A stretch of DNA of 64,000 nt from Juglans regia (lineage: Eukaryota > Streptophyta > Magnoliopsida > Fagales > Juglandaceae), in contig NC_049909.1 of NCBI RefSeq assembly GCF_001411555.2, positions 17,842,623 to 17,906,622 on the forward strand, given 5' to 3'. Below, one piece after another: positions 1 through 11,148 of this stretch. The translations under genes and the position numbers were made by a program. Below the pieces are notes generated by a model, which worked only from the letters and a program-made list of their open reading frames with translations, ran no database searches and had not been told where the DNA came from. Within the stretch, counting starts at the first letter, position 1; each line of letters opens with the position of its first letter.

Positions 1-141
1 TATTATTAAAATATTTTTTTAATATTATTATTATTTTGAAATTTAAAAATATTGAATTATTTATTATATTTTATATGAGAATTTGTAAAAATTATAATAA
101 TGAGAGGAGATGAATTGAGATGATTTTGATATCTAAACCTA
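1..141. mobile_element. Tourist-like MITE, partial at window edge
   Basis: AT-rich tract with the recurring core of this window's commonest element: runs of AATATTATTATTATTTTG, TTGAATTATTTATTATATTT and ATAATGAGAGGAGATGA, followed by ATCTAAACC. The left end is cut off by the window boundary. It probably lies in an intron of, or beyond, the minus-strand gene whose first exon starts at 946. Assignment rests on similarity to the complete copies at 52134-52333 and 34564-34763. Confidence 0.7.
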
Positions 142-569
142 GCTAGCTGTTTTTATCTTTTTATTTTATTTTTTACTTTTACTAGATGTGTTAAGTAGGT
201 CGTAAAAAAACTTTTTTTGTTTTTGTTTGATCTTATGTTTTGAGAAATATAAAGAACTCCCAATAATGTATAGTAGCCAAAACTGATTGTAGTCAAATGG
301 TACTTACCGCATAGAATCAAACAAGTTAAAATGGGAAATTAAAGAAATAATATTCTAAAATTTACTGTTTTCTTTGCACTTTGGGTGGTATGAATCAACT
401 AGAATTGATCATCTCCTCCTTGATCAGATGTAGAATGATGTGCCCTCATGATTTAAGTACCAAAAAAGGAAAATTATCATGATGATCACATATCATCAAC
501 ATTAGTTTACTGTATAGACCGATCAGAACTTTAAAAAAGAGAGAAAAATATGGGAAAAAAACAACTTAC

Positions 570-946
570 AGTTTCATTTCCTTCTGCGTGCAAACAAAGC
601 CTCTGGAGTTCTTGCTCCAGCCCTGCGCAGGTTCTGGCGGCTTCGACACGACTTGACTGATGATGAGCGGGAAAACGATGGGTATCAGAACAGAATGAAC
701 AAAGTAGGAGCAAAATTCGTACAAATACCAACCCCAAACTTCCAGCCCATCAGGCTTCCCCCCTTCCTGCCCTTCATATGCCATGTAAGCCTTCTCGGCC
801 CTCTCCATCTTCATCGCCATGCTCTGGACGTCCGGCGTATTAACTATATCATCTTCTTCATTATCCCGCAATGGCCTCGGAACTGGTGACGACATCGGGT
901 TCTGGAGTACTGTCTGGATATCAGGCGTCTCTAGATCTTCCGCCAT
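570..946 (-). CDS. First coding exon of a membrane-protein gene (runs off left edge)
   Basis: An ATG at 946 opens 125 complete codons ending at a good donor (CT|GTAAGT, exon end 570, phase 2). The rest of the gene lies left of the window; no further exon is visible in 1-565. The N-terminal 65 residues are acidic and polar, with repeated TPD motifs at about residues 8 and 37. A WGWYLYEF motif (residues 71-78) leads into a hydrophobic segment at about 79-100 rich in V, I, L, F and P. This looks like the cytosolic tail and first membrane helix of a multi-pass plant protein. The GWYLYEF start loosely recalls Atg22/MFS-like vacuolar effluxers, but I do not recognise the family securely. The reading frame, transmembrane segment and donor make a real exon likely. 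Confidence 0.7.
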
Positions 947-1059
947 TTTCTTTTGCCTTTAATTACGTACGTACGCACGCACTCGCAGAAGAAGAAGATC
1001 AAGATGATCAGAAAGGAAAGGCGGTTAGCTCGAGTAGAGGATCAGTACGTTAGAAGAGA

Positions 1060-1950
1060 GGATAGAGATGAGGGTTTATTATAAGAGTAGTGATGTGTGT
1101 TTGATGGAGCATGCACTCACAGGAACAGCTGGTTTGCGAAATTCTCAAAGAATTTTTCGAGTCTCCTCGGTATGTCCATTTGTCTGAAGAAAAGAGGGTA
1201 ATAATTTGGAATCATTCTAAAAACTCTTGGATTTCTGCTTTTTATATACATATTTATCTTCGGGTCTTTAAGAAAATGAAATGGTGTACTCATCTGCGTA
1301 TAATTTTAGGATATTTTACAATAATTTAAGCCGGTTTGCAATTAATTAAACAGAATAATTCTTATTTTAACTTCTTTTTAATTAGTTCATAACCTTTATA
1401 TATGATCCAAGTTATCGATATTGGGCATTATATATTAATATTCTCCTCTAAATGGCTGGTCACATGGTGATGCTATATATGATCTTTGCTGTGATTTAAA
1501 TTATAATTAAATTATATATATTATATTGTCCCAATTTGTTATTGGAAACTCGTCATGCATGCATTATATATGCTCATGTTATGCATTCGAATATACTCTG
1601 CTATGGACATGATTCTGTACATGTTACTCTCTTTTGGTTACAAGCTGTGTTCTAGATCTGATCTGAAGTTACTGCATGCTGGTACTTTCTACTTGGCTGG
1701 TTTTGGAAGCTCATGAGGTGTAGTGCTGCAATTCATCATGTTTCCTGCATGGGATTTCCTTGCTGCAATATATGGATTTTAGGTTCGGGATTAGTCGGGA
1801 CTTTGTTCTCGAACACCGGCCAGTTACAAGAAATAAAAATGGATTTCATATTGCTAGTGCTGTTGTGTAGCTGTGCCTAATTTCATCTAGTTGTTGTACC
1901 TTTGCAACTTCTACCTCAAGCCATGTTTTTAGTGTAATGTCTTTGTGCAA
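1060..1950. other. Spacer upstream of the left-edge gene
   Basis: Contains the 5' flank of the minus-strand gene at 946. It is AT-rich and has short unrelated reading frames only. I see no coding exon, RNA gene or clear repeat. Confidence 0.5.
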
Positions 1951-2844
1951 GAGGTTTTTTTTTTTTTTTTTTCTCTGCAAGTAAGCATTTATAGATAAAC
2001 TAACGAATACAAGACATAAGTTCGGTGGGGTGGAAGTCTCCTACAATCTTCCCAAAGCCAACACACAAGTAAAAACACGAAGGGGGTGATCGGAGCCAAA
2101 AAATTGACTCCCATCCAATTCCCACAAGGGGAGACCGCTTGGTGACGATTTTTATATAGTTTAATGAACAGACTATTAAACTACAGCTAGAAGCCACAGA
2201 CAAAGGGGTGTGCTACAACGTGTTGGTCTGGACTGGGTAGAAGGAACTGTCACATCCACTTTCACCTGATCTTCGGTTAGGAAAAGCGGAAACATAATGT
2301 AGCAACCAAAAATTGAGATGAATTGCCGACGAGGGGCCATCATTGGTTGTGGCAGCGCGTGCAGTACACACGCCACACTTTGAGAGGGTTGAAAGGATGG
2401 AAGAAGAAGATCCAACGCTGCTGATCCCGACGGTGCCACGCATAGTGGCAGGAAGCTTTCGCAGGTGTGGCGGCGCGTGAAACTCGCACATGACATAGAC
2501 CGCGCGTGAGGTTTACGCGCCACTCAAATGGACAGATTTCTTTTGCCATCTTGAAGATCGGCGCCTGGGGAGACTGATGGCATGGCGCATGTCAGACTTT
2601 GCTCGCCGGAAAGTAACAGATCGACTAGTTTCGATACAATCGCTAAAAAACTAACATAAAAACCTAAACAGAGACTAAGGTTGGTGAGGGAGGGAGGTGG
2701 GTGAAGCCAAAGCTTCAACCACCCTCCCCCCAACGAACGAATCAAACTCCTGGTGGAGGTAGCGATTTGTTTTCAGAAGCGAGAGAGAAAACGAGATTAT
2801 CAAATTCGGTTAAGAAGTTGTTAGCCTCGAAACTCTGTGCAAGA
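1944..2844 (-). mobile_element. Retroposon-like insertion with poly(A) tail and target-site duplication
   Basis: A poly(T) run at about 1955-1972 (poly(A) on the minus strand) is flanked on its outer side by TGTGCAAGA (1944-1952). The same nine bases recur at 2836-2844. The enclosed roughly 880 bp is more GC-rich than its surroundings. On the minus strand it has several short overlapping open frames (69 to 115 codons) but no recognisable reverse transcriptase or host gene. This architecture fits a LINE-mobilised sequence such as a truncated LINE, non-autonomous element or processed transcript. A second local duplication of AAGAAGTTGTTAG near 2811-2854 makes the right boundary less certain. 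Confidence 0.55.
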
Positions 2845-3567
2845 AGTTGTTAGTATTGGAGGCTATCAAATTCGATTAAGAACTTGATAGGACCTTGATA
2901 CCAAAGCAGATTAATATAATACGTATAATTTATCTTATAATAAAAATAGTACTTTAACAATTTGACGTATAATATAAGTTATGGTAACATATTATATACC
3001 AATGAATTAAAATTTGAACGGTACTAGTCCATTTTCTCTCAACTTCTGTTCTCTCCTCATTGTTTCATTTTATTTGTAGTATTTTTTTTGGATGGTTGAC
3101 ATATCGTATGAACCACATCACTATCTTTCATCGATTACTAATATGTCAAGTTTTATATATCTTGGTGCTAAATTAAAACTCCTGGACCGTTGGCCAATGG
3201 CCACCATTCTAGCACCATACCTCTGTGTTTTTTAATTGTGGATTTTTCTATTCTGGCCACTTCGAAGTTTCAAGGAATGTCAGAATCTAATATAAGTTTT
3301 CTTTCATTGGAATCTCATTGAAATCGTTAAAAAGAAGAATAACATTTTACTCTCAACTAGTATGAAATACTATGCATTATTTAGCTCATTCCCTTTTACC
3401 TAACAAGTAAGGTACACTCTTGCACACCCTTTTAGAGCCTCCTAAAGTTCATTCCTTTTGTATCAACCATCTTGACTATACTCATTATGGACAAATCCAA
3501 AATTTTTGTAAGAAATTTTTTTTATTGGTTTTGGAATATATTGAAGATAAAGTATGATCTATTAGTG

Positions 3568-3826
3568 TTTTTTTTTTTTTTTTTTATGTCGAGGAACCTC
3601 TTCAAGGCAAGGCCCTTCAGATTCACTTCTGCAAAGTAAACGCCAGTCCCATGCATCGCACTCTCGAAAATTTTTCTATACGAAACTGGTTAAATCGTTG
3701 ACTTTTCAATAAGAGATGTGGTCCCAAAGAATTATTTACACCCATGGGGTGTTGAATTTTGAACCTTGACGGCAGTGGTATCCCAAGACCAAGGCTTTCA
3801 CTACTTGAGCCAACTTCTTGAAATTT
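3568..3826 (-). mobile_element. tRNA-derived SINE, minus strand
   Basis: Poly(T) at 3568-3585 marks the minus-strand 3' tail. On the minus strand the element begins near 3825 with TTGGCTCAAGTAGTG, an A-box-like pol III signal. A B-box-like segment (GGTTCAAAATTC) lies about 45 nt further on. The same architecture is seen in the better-preserved copy at 59691-59922, so both are assigned to one SINE family. Target duplications are not clear for this copy. Confidence 0.55.
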
Positions 3827-3828
3827 AA

Positions 3829-4006
3829 GTAATGCTACATACAGTCGTAGAGTGCACAAATACTATGCAGTTGCTTTGAAAAAGAGTGAGGGCTACTATT
3901 AAAAAATTAATTTCTTTTCATGTGGGTCTCATATTTATTCACTTTTTTCAAAGCGACTGCACGACGCTTACATACTCACAACTGCAAATATTATTTTTCT
4001 TGAAAT
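3829..4006. mobile_element. Small foldback element (MITE)
   Basis: ATGCAGTTGCTTTGAAAAA near 3866 and its near inverse TTTTTTCAAAGCGACTGCA near 3942 form the inner part of long imperfect terminal inverted repeats. The outer arms (TAATGCTACATAC and its diverged counterpart) extend to about 3829 and 4006. No coding capacity. A weaker relative lies at about 21345-21475. Confidence 0.5.
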
Positions 4007-4590
4007 TATCTATTAGTCATCCTTATATAGATCACCTTCTTCGACCCACATGGGTGTTGTTGCAAATACTGAAAGTCATTGATCTTCCAATCAAAAAGAG
4101 CAATTCTATAGAAGAAAAAGGTTATAATTCTTCTATCCACTTGATCGAGAGTTATTCTATTATCAAATTAATGTGTAGAATACACCATTCATATATATCA
4201 TTGTAAGATTTGATTTGTAAGATTTAATTTTAAATTTATCTCTTAAATCAAACTATATCATATAAATACTTTACTAGATATGCTTTACACATCAATTTGA
4301 GAATAAATTTTTTTCTTTAACCATTATTATGTAATAATTGAATTATTTACCCTTCAATTTCAAGACCATATATGTTAGACTGTAGAGAAATGTTTCGGAC
4401 ATAAAAAATATTTATAAAAATAAATTTATAAAATAATGTGACTTAATATTATATTTTAAATAGTAATTTTTTTTTATTACAAAATAGGTCCAACTTATTA
4501 GATAAAATCACGAATATTTTGTGAAATTTATTCGTGGCAATGACACTTCTCTTCTACTGTATTGCAACAGTAAAGTGCAGTGCGTCCTGG
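4007..4590. other. Spacer upstream of the COG0523 gene
   Basis: AT-rich sequence with repeat-like stretches around 4380-4500 that resemble other diffuse repeats of the window. No exon is visible. The last 100 bp become less AT-rich and hold the candidate core promoter of the next gene. Confidence 0.45.
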
Positions 4591-4598
4591 TATAAATA
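4591..4598 (+). promoter_or_regulatory. TATA box of the COG0523 gene
   Basis: TATAAATA lies 86 bp upstream of the ATG at 4677. This spacing suits a transcription start near 4620-4630 and a short 5' UTR. Motif match only. Confidence 0.55.
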
Positions 4599-4676
4599 CC
4601 CGGGGTTTTCAAAGTCTCCCTAGGGTTTAAGGATTCCCATTTTTCTACACTCTTGAACACCTTTTCCCCTTCGAAA

Positions 4677-7600
4677 ATGGCCACCATGTTCATAACTTCA
4701 AGAACATCGGCCAAAAACCTCTACCAACTACTACGACCCTGCTTCCACGATTCCCCGCCTGTTTCCCAATTCCTCAGAAACCTTCATCACTCGTTCGCTT
4801 CCCGGGAATTTAGTTCCCGTGGCTTCGACAACTCTCATCCCAGAAACTCTAGGGGCTTGGTCTCTGCCCCAAGCTACAATCTTGATGAGGTCGGTGCTTC
4901 TTCACTCACTCTCGATAACCGCGTTTCAGCCACCGTGCTCACCGGGTTTCTCGGTTCCGGAAAGGTTCGTTTTTTGTTTAACTTTTAGCCAGAAGAATGA
5001 ACTCTAGCCTCTAGGTTTTTCATTTCCTATGTCAAGTTTGGACGCGAGTTCGCTCTGGCCTTAATGTATTGAAGATTGAATTTGAAAATTTTGGGTAATC
5101 AATGGTCAATTAAGGTAATGACGAATCTTTCCTGTAGCTCATTTACGCACAGTGGTAAGTTCAGTTCAATATATTTTCTCGGAATAAAATTTCAAAACAG
5201 TGAATTTGGAACAAAAAGTAGGGGTCTTTTTTTTTTTTTGATAAGTAACAAAAAGTAGGGGTCTTTGATGGTAATATCTTTTCAACAAAAGAAATGCCGG
5301 TTATTTTTTTTTTTCTGTTGTTGTATTTATTCAAATTGTTTGATGCCATACAATGCAGACAACTCTCCTGAATCATATTCTTACATCTCAGCATGGCAAG
5401 CGAATTGCTGTTATAGAGAATGAGGTACTGAAAGTTTTCTTCGTATTGTAATAATGATCTGCTGCTTGTTTATTTATTTTTAATCTTATTTTCAAGTTAT
5501 AAAATCCCCTTTGGCGAATCAAGCTTCCTGTTATTTCTTTTCATCTTTGTGAAGTGAGTATGCATTATTGCTTGTGGTACCAATACCATTCTTTCTTTTG
5601 TAGATTTTTTTTCCTCTAGTAGTAATTTCAAGGGAAAGGTTGGTATAGTTCCTTTCTATAAATTTTCATATTGCTTAGTAAAATTTTTTGATTTCCAAAA
5701 AGGAAAAAGAAAAAGACTGCCTAGAATATGAGATGATTTGTCAATTTTACTTAAAGTTGAATAAAGTATAATAAAACTGTTTTCTGGATGTCTAGTTTAA
5801 ATTTCAAATTATCAAACTCTTTTTATATGGATTATGGACAAATAATTATGTTACCCGTTATAAAATCAAGCTTTTCTCAAATCTCGTAGATTATTGGTTT
5901 TTGTTTGATTCAGAGTTGATAGGATGCTAAATCACCAACCACGCGTAGTTTCACATGGATAGTAGACATAATACATATATGTGTTGCTTCTAGATGGCTA
6001 AAGTACCTAATACGTACAACACACGCATGCTTTGACTTTGGTGTTATTAAATTTTTTGTATTGTGTTATTGGTTTGGAGATATTTTGGCATTTTTGCGGG
6101 CCTCTTTTGCTTTCTTTCAGCTCCTGCTAGGGGTGGAACAGTTTTTGGCATAGCGTGGGATGGTGGTTCTGTATTTATTAAATAATCTGATATTGTCAAT
6201 GCAGTTTGGGGAAGTGGATATTGATGGATCATTGGTTGCTAGCCATTCCTCTGTGTCTGAAGACATTGTCATGGTTAATAACGGCTGCCTATGCTGCACT
6301 GTGCGGGGAGATCTTGTAAAAATGCTTTTAAAGTTGGCCAAGGAAAAACGAGACAAATTTGATCATATTGTTATAGAAACAACAGGTATATCATGTTAAT
6401 ACCTTTTTTGTGCAAGATCTTAGTTCCTACCTGCACAAGGGAGGAAGGGGGGGTGGGGTCGAGCTCTATTTTAAGTTCTACTAGAATTCCGAAATGATTT
6501 ATAGGGATATGGATCTTGAATCATAAGTCTCAACCTTATTTGTCCAAATCATAAGGAAAACTGGAGAAGAACAAGAATAAAACTTATAATAGATAAGAAG
6601 AGGAAAGGAAAAAGTTATTATGGTCTTGGTAAACTTTTTCTCCTTTGGTGTTTTGAGTTTTGATTCAATTTATAAGCCTCATATATAGCATGGCTTCTCT
6701 TTCTTTGTCTTGGAAGTTTTCAATATCTTGTGTCATTCCTTTGGTGGAAAATTGATCCATCTATGGATGTTATTTGAAAAAGGTTCAACATCAGATTTTT
6801 CCAAGAGCATTAGTTGCAGGACCGAAAATGATAGTATATGATCATTCATGAAATCTTTTTTGCAGGCCTTGCGAAGCCAGCTCCTGTCATAGAAACGTTC
6901 TTTACTGATGAACTGGTTTCACGTTATGTGAAACTAGATGGAGTTGTTACTTTGGTTGATTCCAAGCATGCCATGCAACATCTGGATGAAGTCAAACCGA
7001 GATTTGTGGTGAATGAGGCGATAGAACAAGTTGCCTATGCTGATCGTATTATTTTGAACAAGGTGAATTTCAATCTATTACCTTGATTGCTGCGGTTCTA
7101 ATCTTTCTGTTATTCTCCATCTCATTGTGTTGTGCTAGTTTAATATTCCAAATTCCTGGACAATCTTTTTAAATCAATTATTATTTTTTAAAGTTTTTTA
7201 TTTTGGTTTTGGCAGATCGATTTGGTCAGTGAGGCTGAGTTGCAGATATTGACTACAAAAATCAAGGTATGAATACAGAAGAGAAGATGTATAGAGATGG
7301 CTGGGTGGGTCTGGTATAGATTGATCCTTCTGTGACCTAGATCAAAATCTCCATATGTAACTCAGTAGACCAAAATGTTTTTGTGTATGGAATTCCGTAG
7401 TAAAACAAAATTTATGAAGCCTTTCAGAGTAATTTCATGCTCTTCACTCGATTGAAATTACCAGATTGGCATTATTTTTTCTCTACTTGCTTCTTGTTTT
7501 TATTGAATCTGTTTTATCTTTTTTACATTGGGTTACCATGATCTGACAACTTTTGTATTTTGGTGCATTGTTATCAGCATATCAATGGGATTGCACCAAT

Positions 7601-9009
7601 TAAGCTAGCTAAATTTGGATCTGTTGACATGGATTTTGTTTTGGGAGTTGGAGGTTATGATCTTGAAAGGTTATAATCTAATCTGTTTCTGCCTGTAGTC
7701 AAATCTTGTATTTTATTTTATTTTTTATATTATTTGTTTTCTTTACTACCCCGTCTTCCTCCCCCTTTCCTTGTGTGTGTGTGTGTGTGTGTGTGTACTT
7801 TCTACTTAGCACTAGCAAAACTCTAATGCATATTAGTACTTCAAGCAGTATGATGGGAGCTTTCTAATGTATGTTTGCATTTCAAGCTGCATGATAGAAA
7901 CCTCACTCTGTTGATATGTCAAAGGACCTGATTTTGCAGAATTGAATCTGAAGTTCATGTGGATAGTTCCTGTTCTGCGATCCATCAACATGAAACTGGA
8001 CATGGTAGTGCCCTCACTTTTTCTTTCCCATATATATATATATATATATATTTTTTTTTTTCTCTTTTTCATTATCTTTTTCTGCCCTCCCCCCTCTTCA
8101 TTTTTGAGTTGGTCGTAGGTGATATAGTTAAGGGAAAAGAGTTAAAGGCGTTGATAGTAAAATATTTGGAATTTGAATGAGTGGATCTAATTTTATTTCT
8201 GCACCTGCCTGTATATCAAAATAAGGTGCAGATGACTCTTTTTTTATGACATACGGACAACTCCTCCAAACTGTTTTCATTTGGTTTCTTTTGAATCTCA
8301 TTTTGGTTGTGATTATTGCAGAACACCAGGAAGGACATCATCATGATCATACACACGATTCTGCTGTCTCTAGTGTCAGTATTGTTTATGAAGGAACTCT
8401 TGATCTTGATGAGGTACTTAACATTATCATTTTCTTGATCCAGTGGTTTTGTTTTTTTGGCTATTTAGATCGTAGCTTGAGTTGTTCTCTAGCCTATTTT
8501 AGGTCCTGTTGGTAACCTTGGGTGGGCCCTCGAGAAACATTATCTAGGAGAATAGAGATCTGGTTGGTCGCACCATGTCATAGGGCAGAATTGAGTAAGC
8601 TATTTGACCTGTATAACCATTGTTGTGGCTGTTCCAGGTTGATGATTGGCTCGAAAGGCTGATAGAAGAAAAAGGAGAGGACTTGTACAGAATGAAGGGT
8701 ATCTTGTCTGTTAGTGATTCTGATCACCGTTACGTTTTTCAGGTACTTGCATCACTCTTCTTACTATTGTTTTCTTATGATGTGGATATTACATCTGTGA
8801 TTGTGTTGATCATATCTAGCTTATATTGCTATTTACTAATTTTACCCTGCCACGGTGCCATTACCTTTCAGGGGGTGCATTCTACATTGGATGGCTGCCC
8901 AGGCAAAGCATGGGGACCGGACGAGAAGAGAATGAACAAACTGGTATTCATAGGAAGAAATTTGGACGAAACTGCCCTAAGAAAAGGTTTCAAAGGTTGT
9001 CTAGCTTGA
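4677..9009 (+). CDS. COG0523 (CobW/G3E) GTPase, putative organellar metallochaperone
   Basis: Ten exons: 4677-4964, 5359-5424, 6205-6385, 6866-7062, 7216-7266, 7578-7669, 7940-8004, 8322-8413, 8638-8742, 8872-9009. Together they give 424 aa, in frame, with canonical GT-AG junctions. Residues 1-80 are Ser/Arg-rich and acid-poor, typical of a plastid or mitochondrial transit peptide. The P-loop GFLGSGKTT spans the exon 1/2 junction (about 90-98). The family metal motif GCLCC is at 145-149. The guanine-specificity motif NKID is at about 243-246. A His-rich stretch (HHHDHTHD) lies in exon 8 and a CobW C-terminal domain in the last two exons. Family members are GTP hydrolases that pass metals, often Zn, to client proteins. 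The core recalls Arabidopsis At1g26520 more than At1g80480/PTAC17, but the paralogue and metal are inferred. I chose the ATG in context AAAATGGCC at 4677. Confidence 0.95.
5211..5266 (-). mobile_element. Extreme 5'-truncated LINE insertion in COG0523 intron 2
   Basis: A 19-bp sequence beginning ACAAAAAGTAGG occurs perfectly at 5211-5229 and 5248-5266. Between the copies are only a T run and GATAAGTA, which is the last few bases of the L1 3' end seen elsewhere in this window (TTACTTATC then A run) in reverse orientation. It therefore looks like a LINE integration that aborted after copying the poly(A) and about eight bases. Confidence 0.7.
7772..7797. repeat. (TG)n microsatellite in intron 6 of the COG0523 gene
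   Basis: About 13 uninterrupted TG units after a C-rich tract, within the intron between exons 6 and 7. Confidence 0.9.
8026..8062. repeat. (TA)n plus poly(T) microsatellite in intron 7 of the COG0523 gene
   Basis: Alternating TA run followed by T run between exons 7 and 8. Confidence 0.85.
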
Positions 9010-9880
9010 GCTTCTCATACTACCTTTACTGGTATTGGGTGTTTTTAGGGATCATTCACCTCCTCCTTTTGCATCCATGTGGATTGTATCAACAAATGTT
9101 TCTCTAGTCCAGGAAAAAGAGGTATAAATAAACATACTAACAAGTCAGACGCCCAAGCAGCATAATTTTGGTCTGTTTCACAACCCTAATTGTTGCAGTC
9201 TAAGTGAATGAGTGATAAATCATATGAGCTAATCTGGGCACTATGTAGAACTGGCTAATGATCACTACCCCAAGCAAGCCATGGTCTATCAATGAAAGGT
9301 CTCTTTCTCCTTGTTACATTCAAAATCCAAGTCTTTGGATCAGACCATTAATAATTGTGATGAGCTTTATGCCCAATGAAAGGTCTCTTTCTCCTTGTTA
9401 CAACAAAAACCCAAGTCTCGGGTTGGGATGTGTTGAGCTTTATTCCCTACCTCTGTGGTTGTCTTTATGCTCCTTATTGTGCTAATGGTGAGGGTTCCTC
9501 TTATTTCTATGTTTGTCAACGAAGCTCGGTACAATCCAAAATGGGAAAGTCTTGAGCTGTCCAAAGTCCAAATGCATTGTAAGGTGGGACACAAAAATGC
9601 AGATTAATTGCTGTAGATTACACTTACGAATCTAAATTATTGTAAGCCACCAAAAAGAAATTTGCGGTGCCATTGAACCAAAGAAGAGAAAGCTCTAAGC
9701 TTGACTTCTTGAAAACAAAATAAAATTAAAATGAAAAAGAGACAACTTGTGCTGAAATTGGTTCAGATTCCCTTTCTGTCGTTCTGTGTGCTTCCGGTTG
9801 ACATTATTACCATTTTTTTAATAACCTAAAAGATATGTACAAAATGATACATTATTGTAATCCACATCCGATATCCGGTT
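9010..9880. other. Downstream region of the COG0523 gene
   Basis: 3' UTR followed by spacer. A 29-bp segment starting CAATGAAAGGTCTC occurs at 9290-9318 and again at 9374-9402. The flanking sequence also resembles itself (CCAAGTCT, GAGCTTTAT), so about 84 bp was tandemly duplicated. No exon is visible. Confidence 0.6.
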
Positions 9881-9881
9881 T

Positions 9882-10036
9882 GGATAGTGAGATGATATGA
9901 GATGATTTTAGATGAAAATTAAATAAAATATTATTTTTTAATATTATTATTATTTTAAGTTTTAAAAAAATTAAATTATTTATTATATTTTATGTAGAAA
10001 TTAAAAAAATTGTAATAATAAAATAAAATAGGAAAA
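9882..10036. mobile_element. Tourist-like MITE, right-truncated
   Basis: Starts at GGTTTGGATAGTGAGATG, followed by the typical core (AAATATTATTTTTTAATATT, AATTATTTATTATATTTTAT). The right inverted repeat is missing. Confidence 0.7.
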
Positions 10037-10271
10037 ATCGTGAGGCTGGTTGGGTATTTTCACATCTGCACTCAATCGAGCCCAAAAAAAAAGGAAAAAT
10101 TTTATTTACAGTTTTTAAATGACGACTGCATGTGCAAACTATTAATTAAATAGAAAAAAATATAGTTTTGATAAGAATATTATTATAATTTTAAAAAATT
10201 TAAAAATAAAATTAATTAGACTTACAATATAATTTTTAAATAGAAACTTTACGTAACATTGTTAAAAAAAT

Positions 10272-10421
10272 GTTTGGATTCGTAACTCATCTCAGCTCAT
10301 CTCAACTCATCTCATTACTATTCAGCAACTTTAACTCATAAATTTTACTACTATTTACAACTCATCTCATTACTATTCACAATCTATCTCAACTCATCTC
10401 AACTCATTTTCGAATCCAAAC
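10272..10421. mobile_element. Short MITE with 11-bp perfect terminal inverted repeats
   Basis: GTTTGGATTCG (10272-10282) and CGAATCCAAAC (10411-10421) are exact inverses. The interior consists of repeated ACTCATCTCA and TTACTATTCA blocks rather than the usual Tourist core. It shares termini with the main family but is a different internal derivative. Confidence 0.75.
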
Positions 10422-10478
10422 GCGAAAGCTAAAAAACTTGCTTGGTTTTGGCTTAAAAGACGTATATTTATTTTACAG

Positions 10479-10698
10479 CGTACACTTTGGATGAGATCGA
10501 CGTGAAGACGAGGGCATTACGATCATCAGTGAATGATTGGCTTTCATCTGTGATTTTCTACTCTAGCACAACCTTCCTTGTGTGTACCGAAACTTTTCAT
10601 GGCAGAGTTCTGCTGAACCATACGCAGAGAAGCTTCTTCCGGATTTGCATCCTGCAGAGCGATATGTTTTTACACTTGTTCTAGATCTGCAAGTGTAA
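10479..10698 (+). pseudogene. TIM50 gene fragment (inner-membrane translocase subunit), broken
   Basis: Two exon-like pieces are present. After the acceptor-like TTTTACAG, 10479-10532 reads YTLDEIDVKTRALRSS in phase. After TTCATGGCAG, 10606-10698 reads from SSAEPYAEKLLPDLHPAERY to LVLDLQV and then a stop. The second piece matches the conserved segment of plant TIM50 that precedes its FCP1/CTD-phosphatase-like domain (LLPDLHPAE then VFTLVLDLNETL). The homology ends exactly after LVLDL, so the DLNET motif and the whole catalytic-like domain are absent. The coding segment that normally links the two pieces is also missing. It is therefore a relic or a captured pair of exons. The identity rests on recall of TIM50 sequence; no translocase function is expected. 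Confidence 0.7.
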
Positions 10699-10699
10699 A

Positions 10700-11148
10700 T
10701 CTGCACAAAGTTAGCTGCTTGCCAAACAAATTCTGAATTCAGATATTATGTTCTTTGCTAACTTTCTTTCCAATAACAGGTTTAATATGCAGGGGACCCA
10801 TAAAATAAACTCTTTAATCAAATGATGAACAAAAATTATAGAGAAACACAAATGAGGTTCAGAATACTCAATTTTTTTTTTGGGGCTCGATTGAGTGCAG
10901 ATGGGGGAGGGAGAGGGAGAGTCAATTCACTGTATGCGGATCCAGTTTATATTCCCTTGGGATGCCTACGTGGCACTTCATGATTGGTCGGTGTGAAAAT
11001 TAATTTCACACTCGACCGGAGTGCCTCTTAATGAGATAACCAAACCAAAAGGGTGCCCATAAAAAATTGAGAAGATAAGAGGAAGGAGGTGATGAGGGTG
11101 ACTCACAGACAGACACGGACACCCCAACTTGACAGAGGCCCGGAGGGG
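10700..11148. other. Spacer between the TIM50 fragment and the PHL promoter
   Basis: No gene is visible. It has ordinary AT-rich sequence followed by a more GC-rich stretch from about 10900. The palindrome GTGTGAAAATTAATTTCACA lies at about 10991-11010. Confidence 0.45.

Noticed and set aside
2176..2745. Minus-strand open frames of 73-115 codons as a host gene
   Set aside because: They lie inside a poly(A)-tailed, duplication-flanked insertion, overlap in several frames and show no domain.
4653..4676. Earlier in-frame start of the COG0523 protein
   Set aside because: The codon at 4653 is TTG; the first ATG is at 4677 in a good context.
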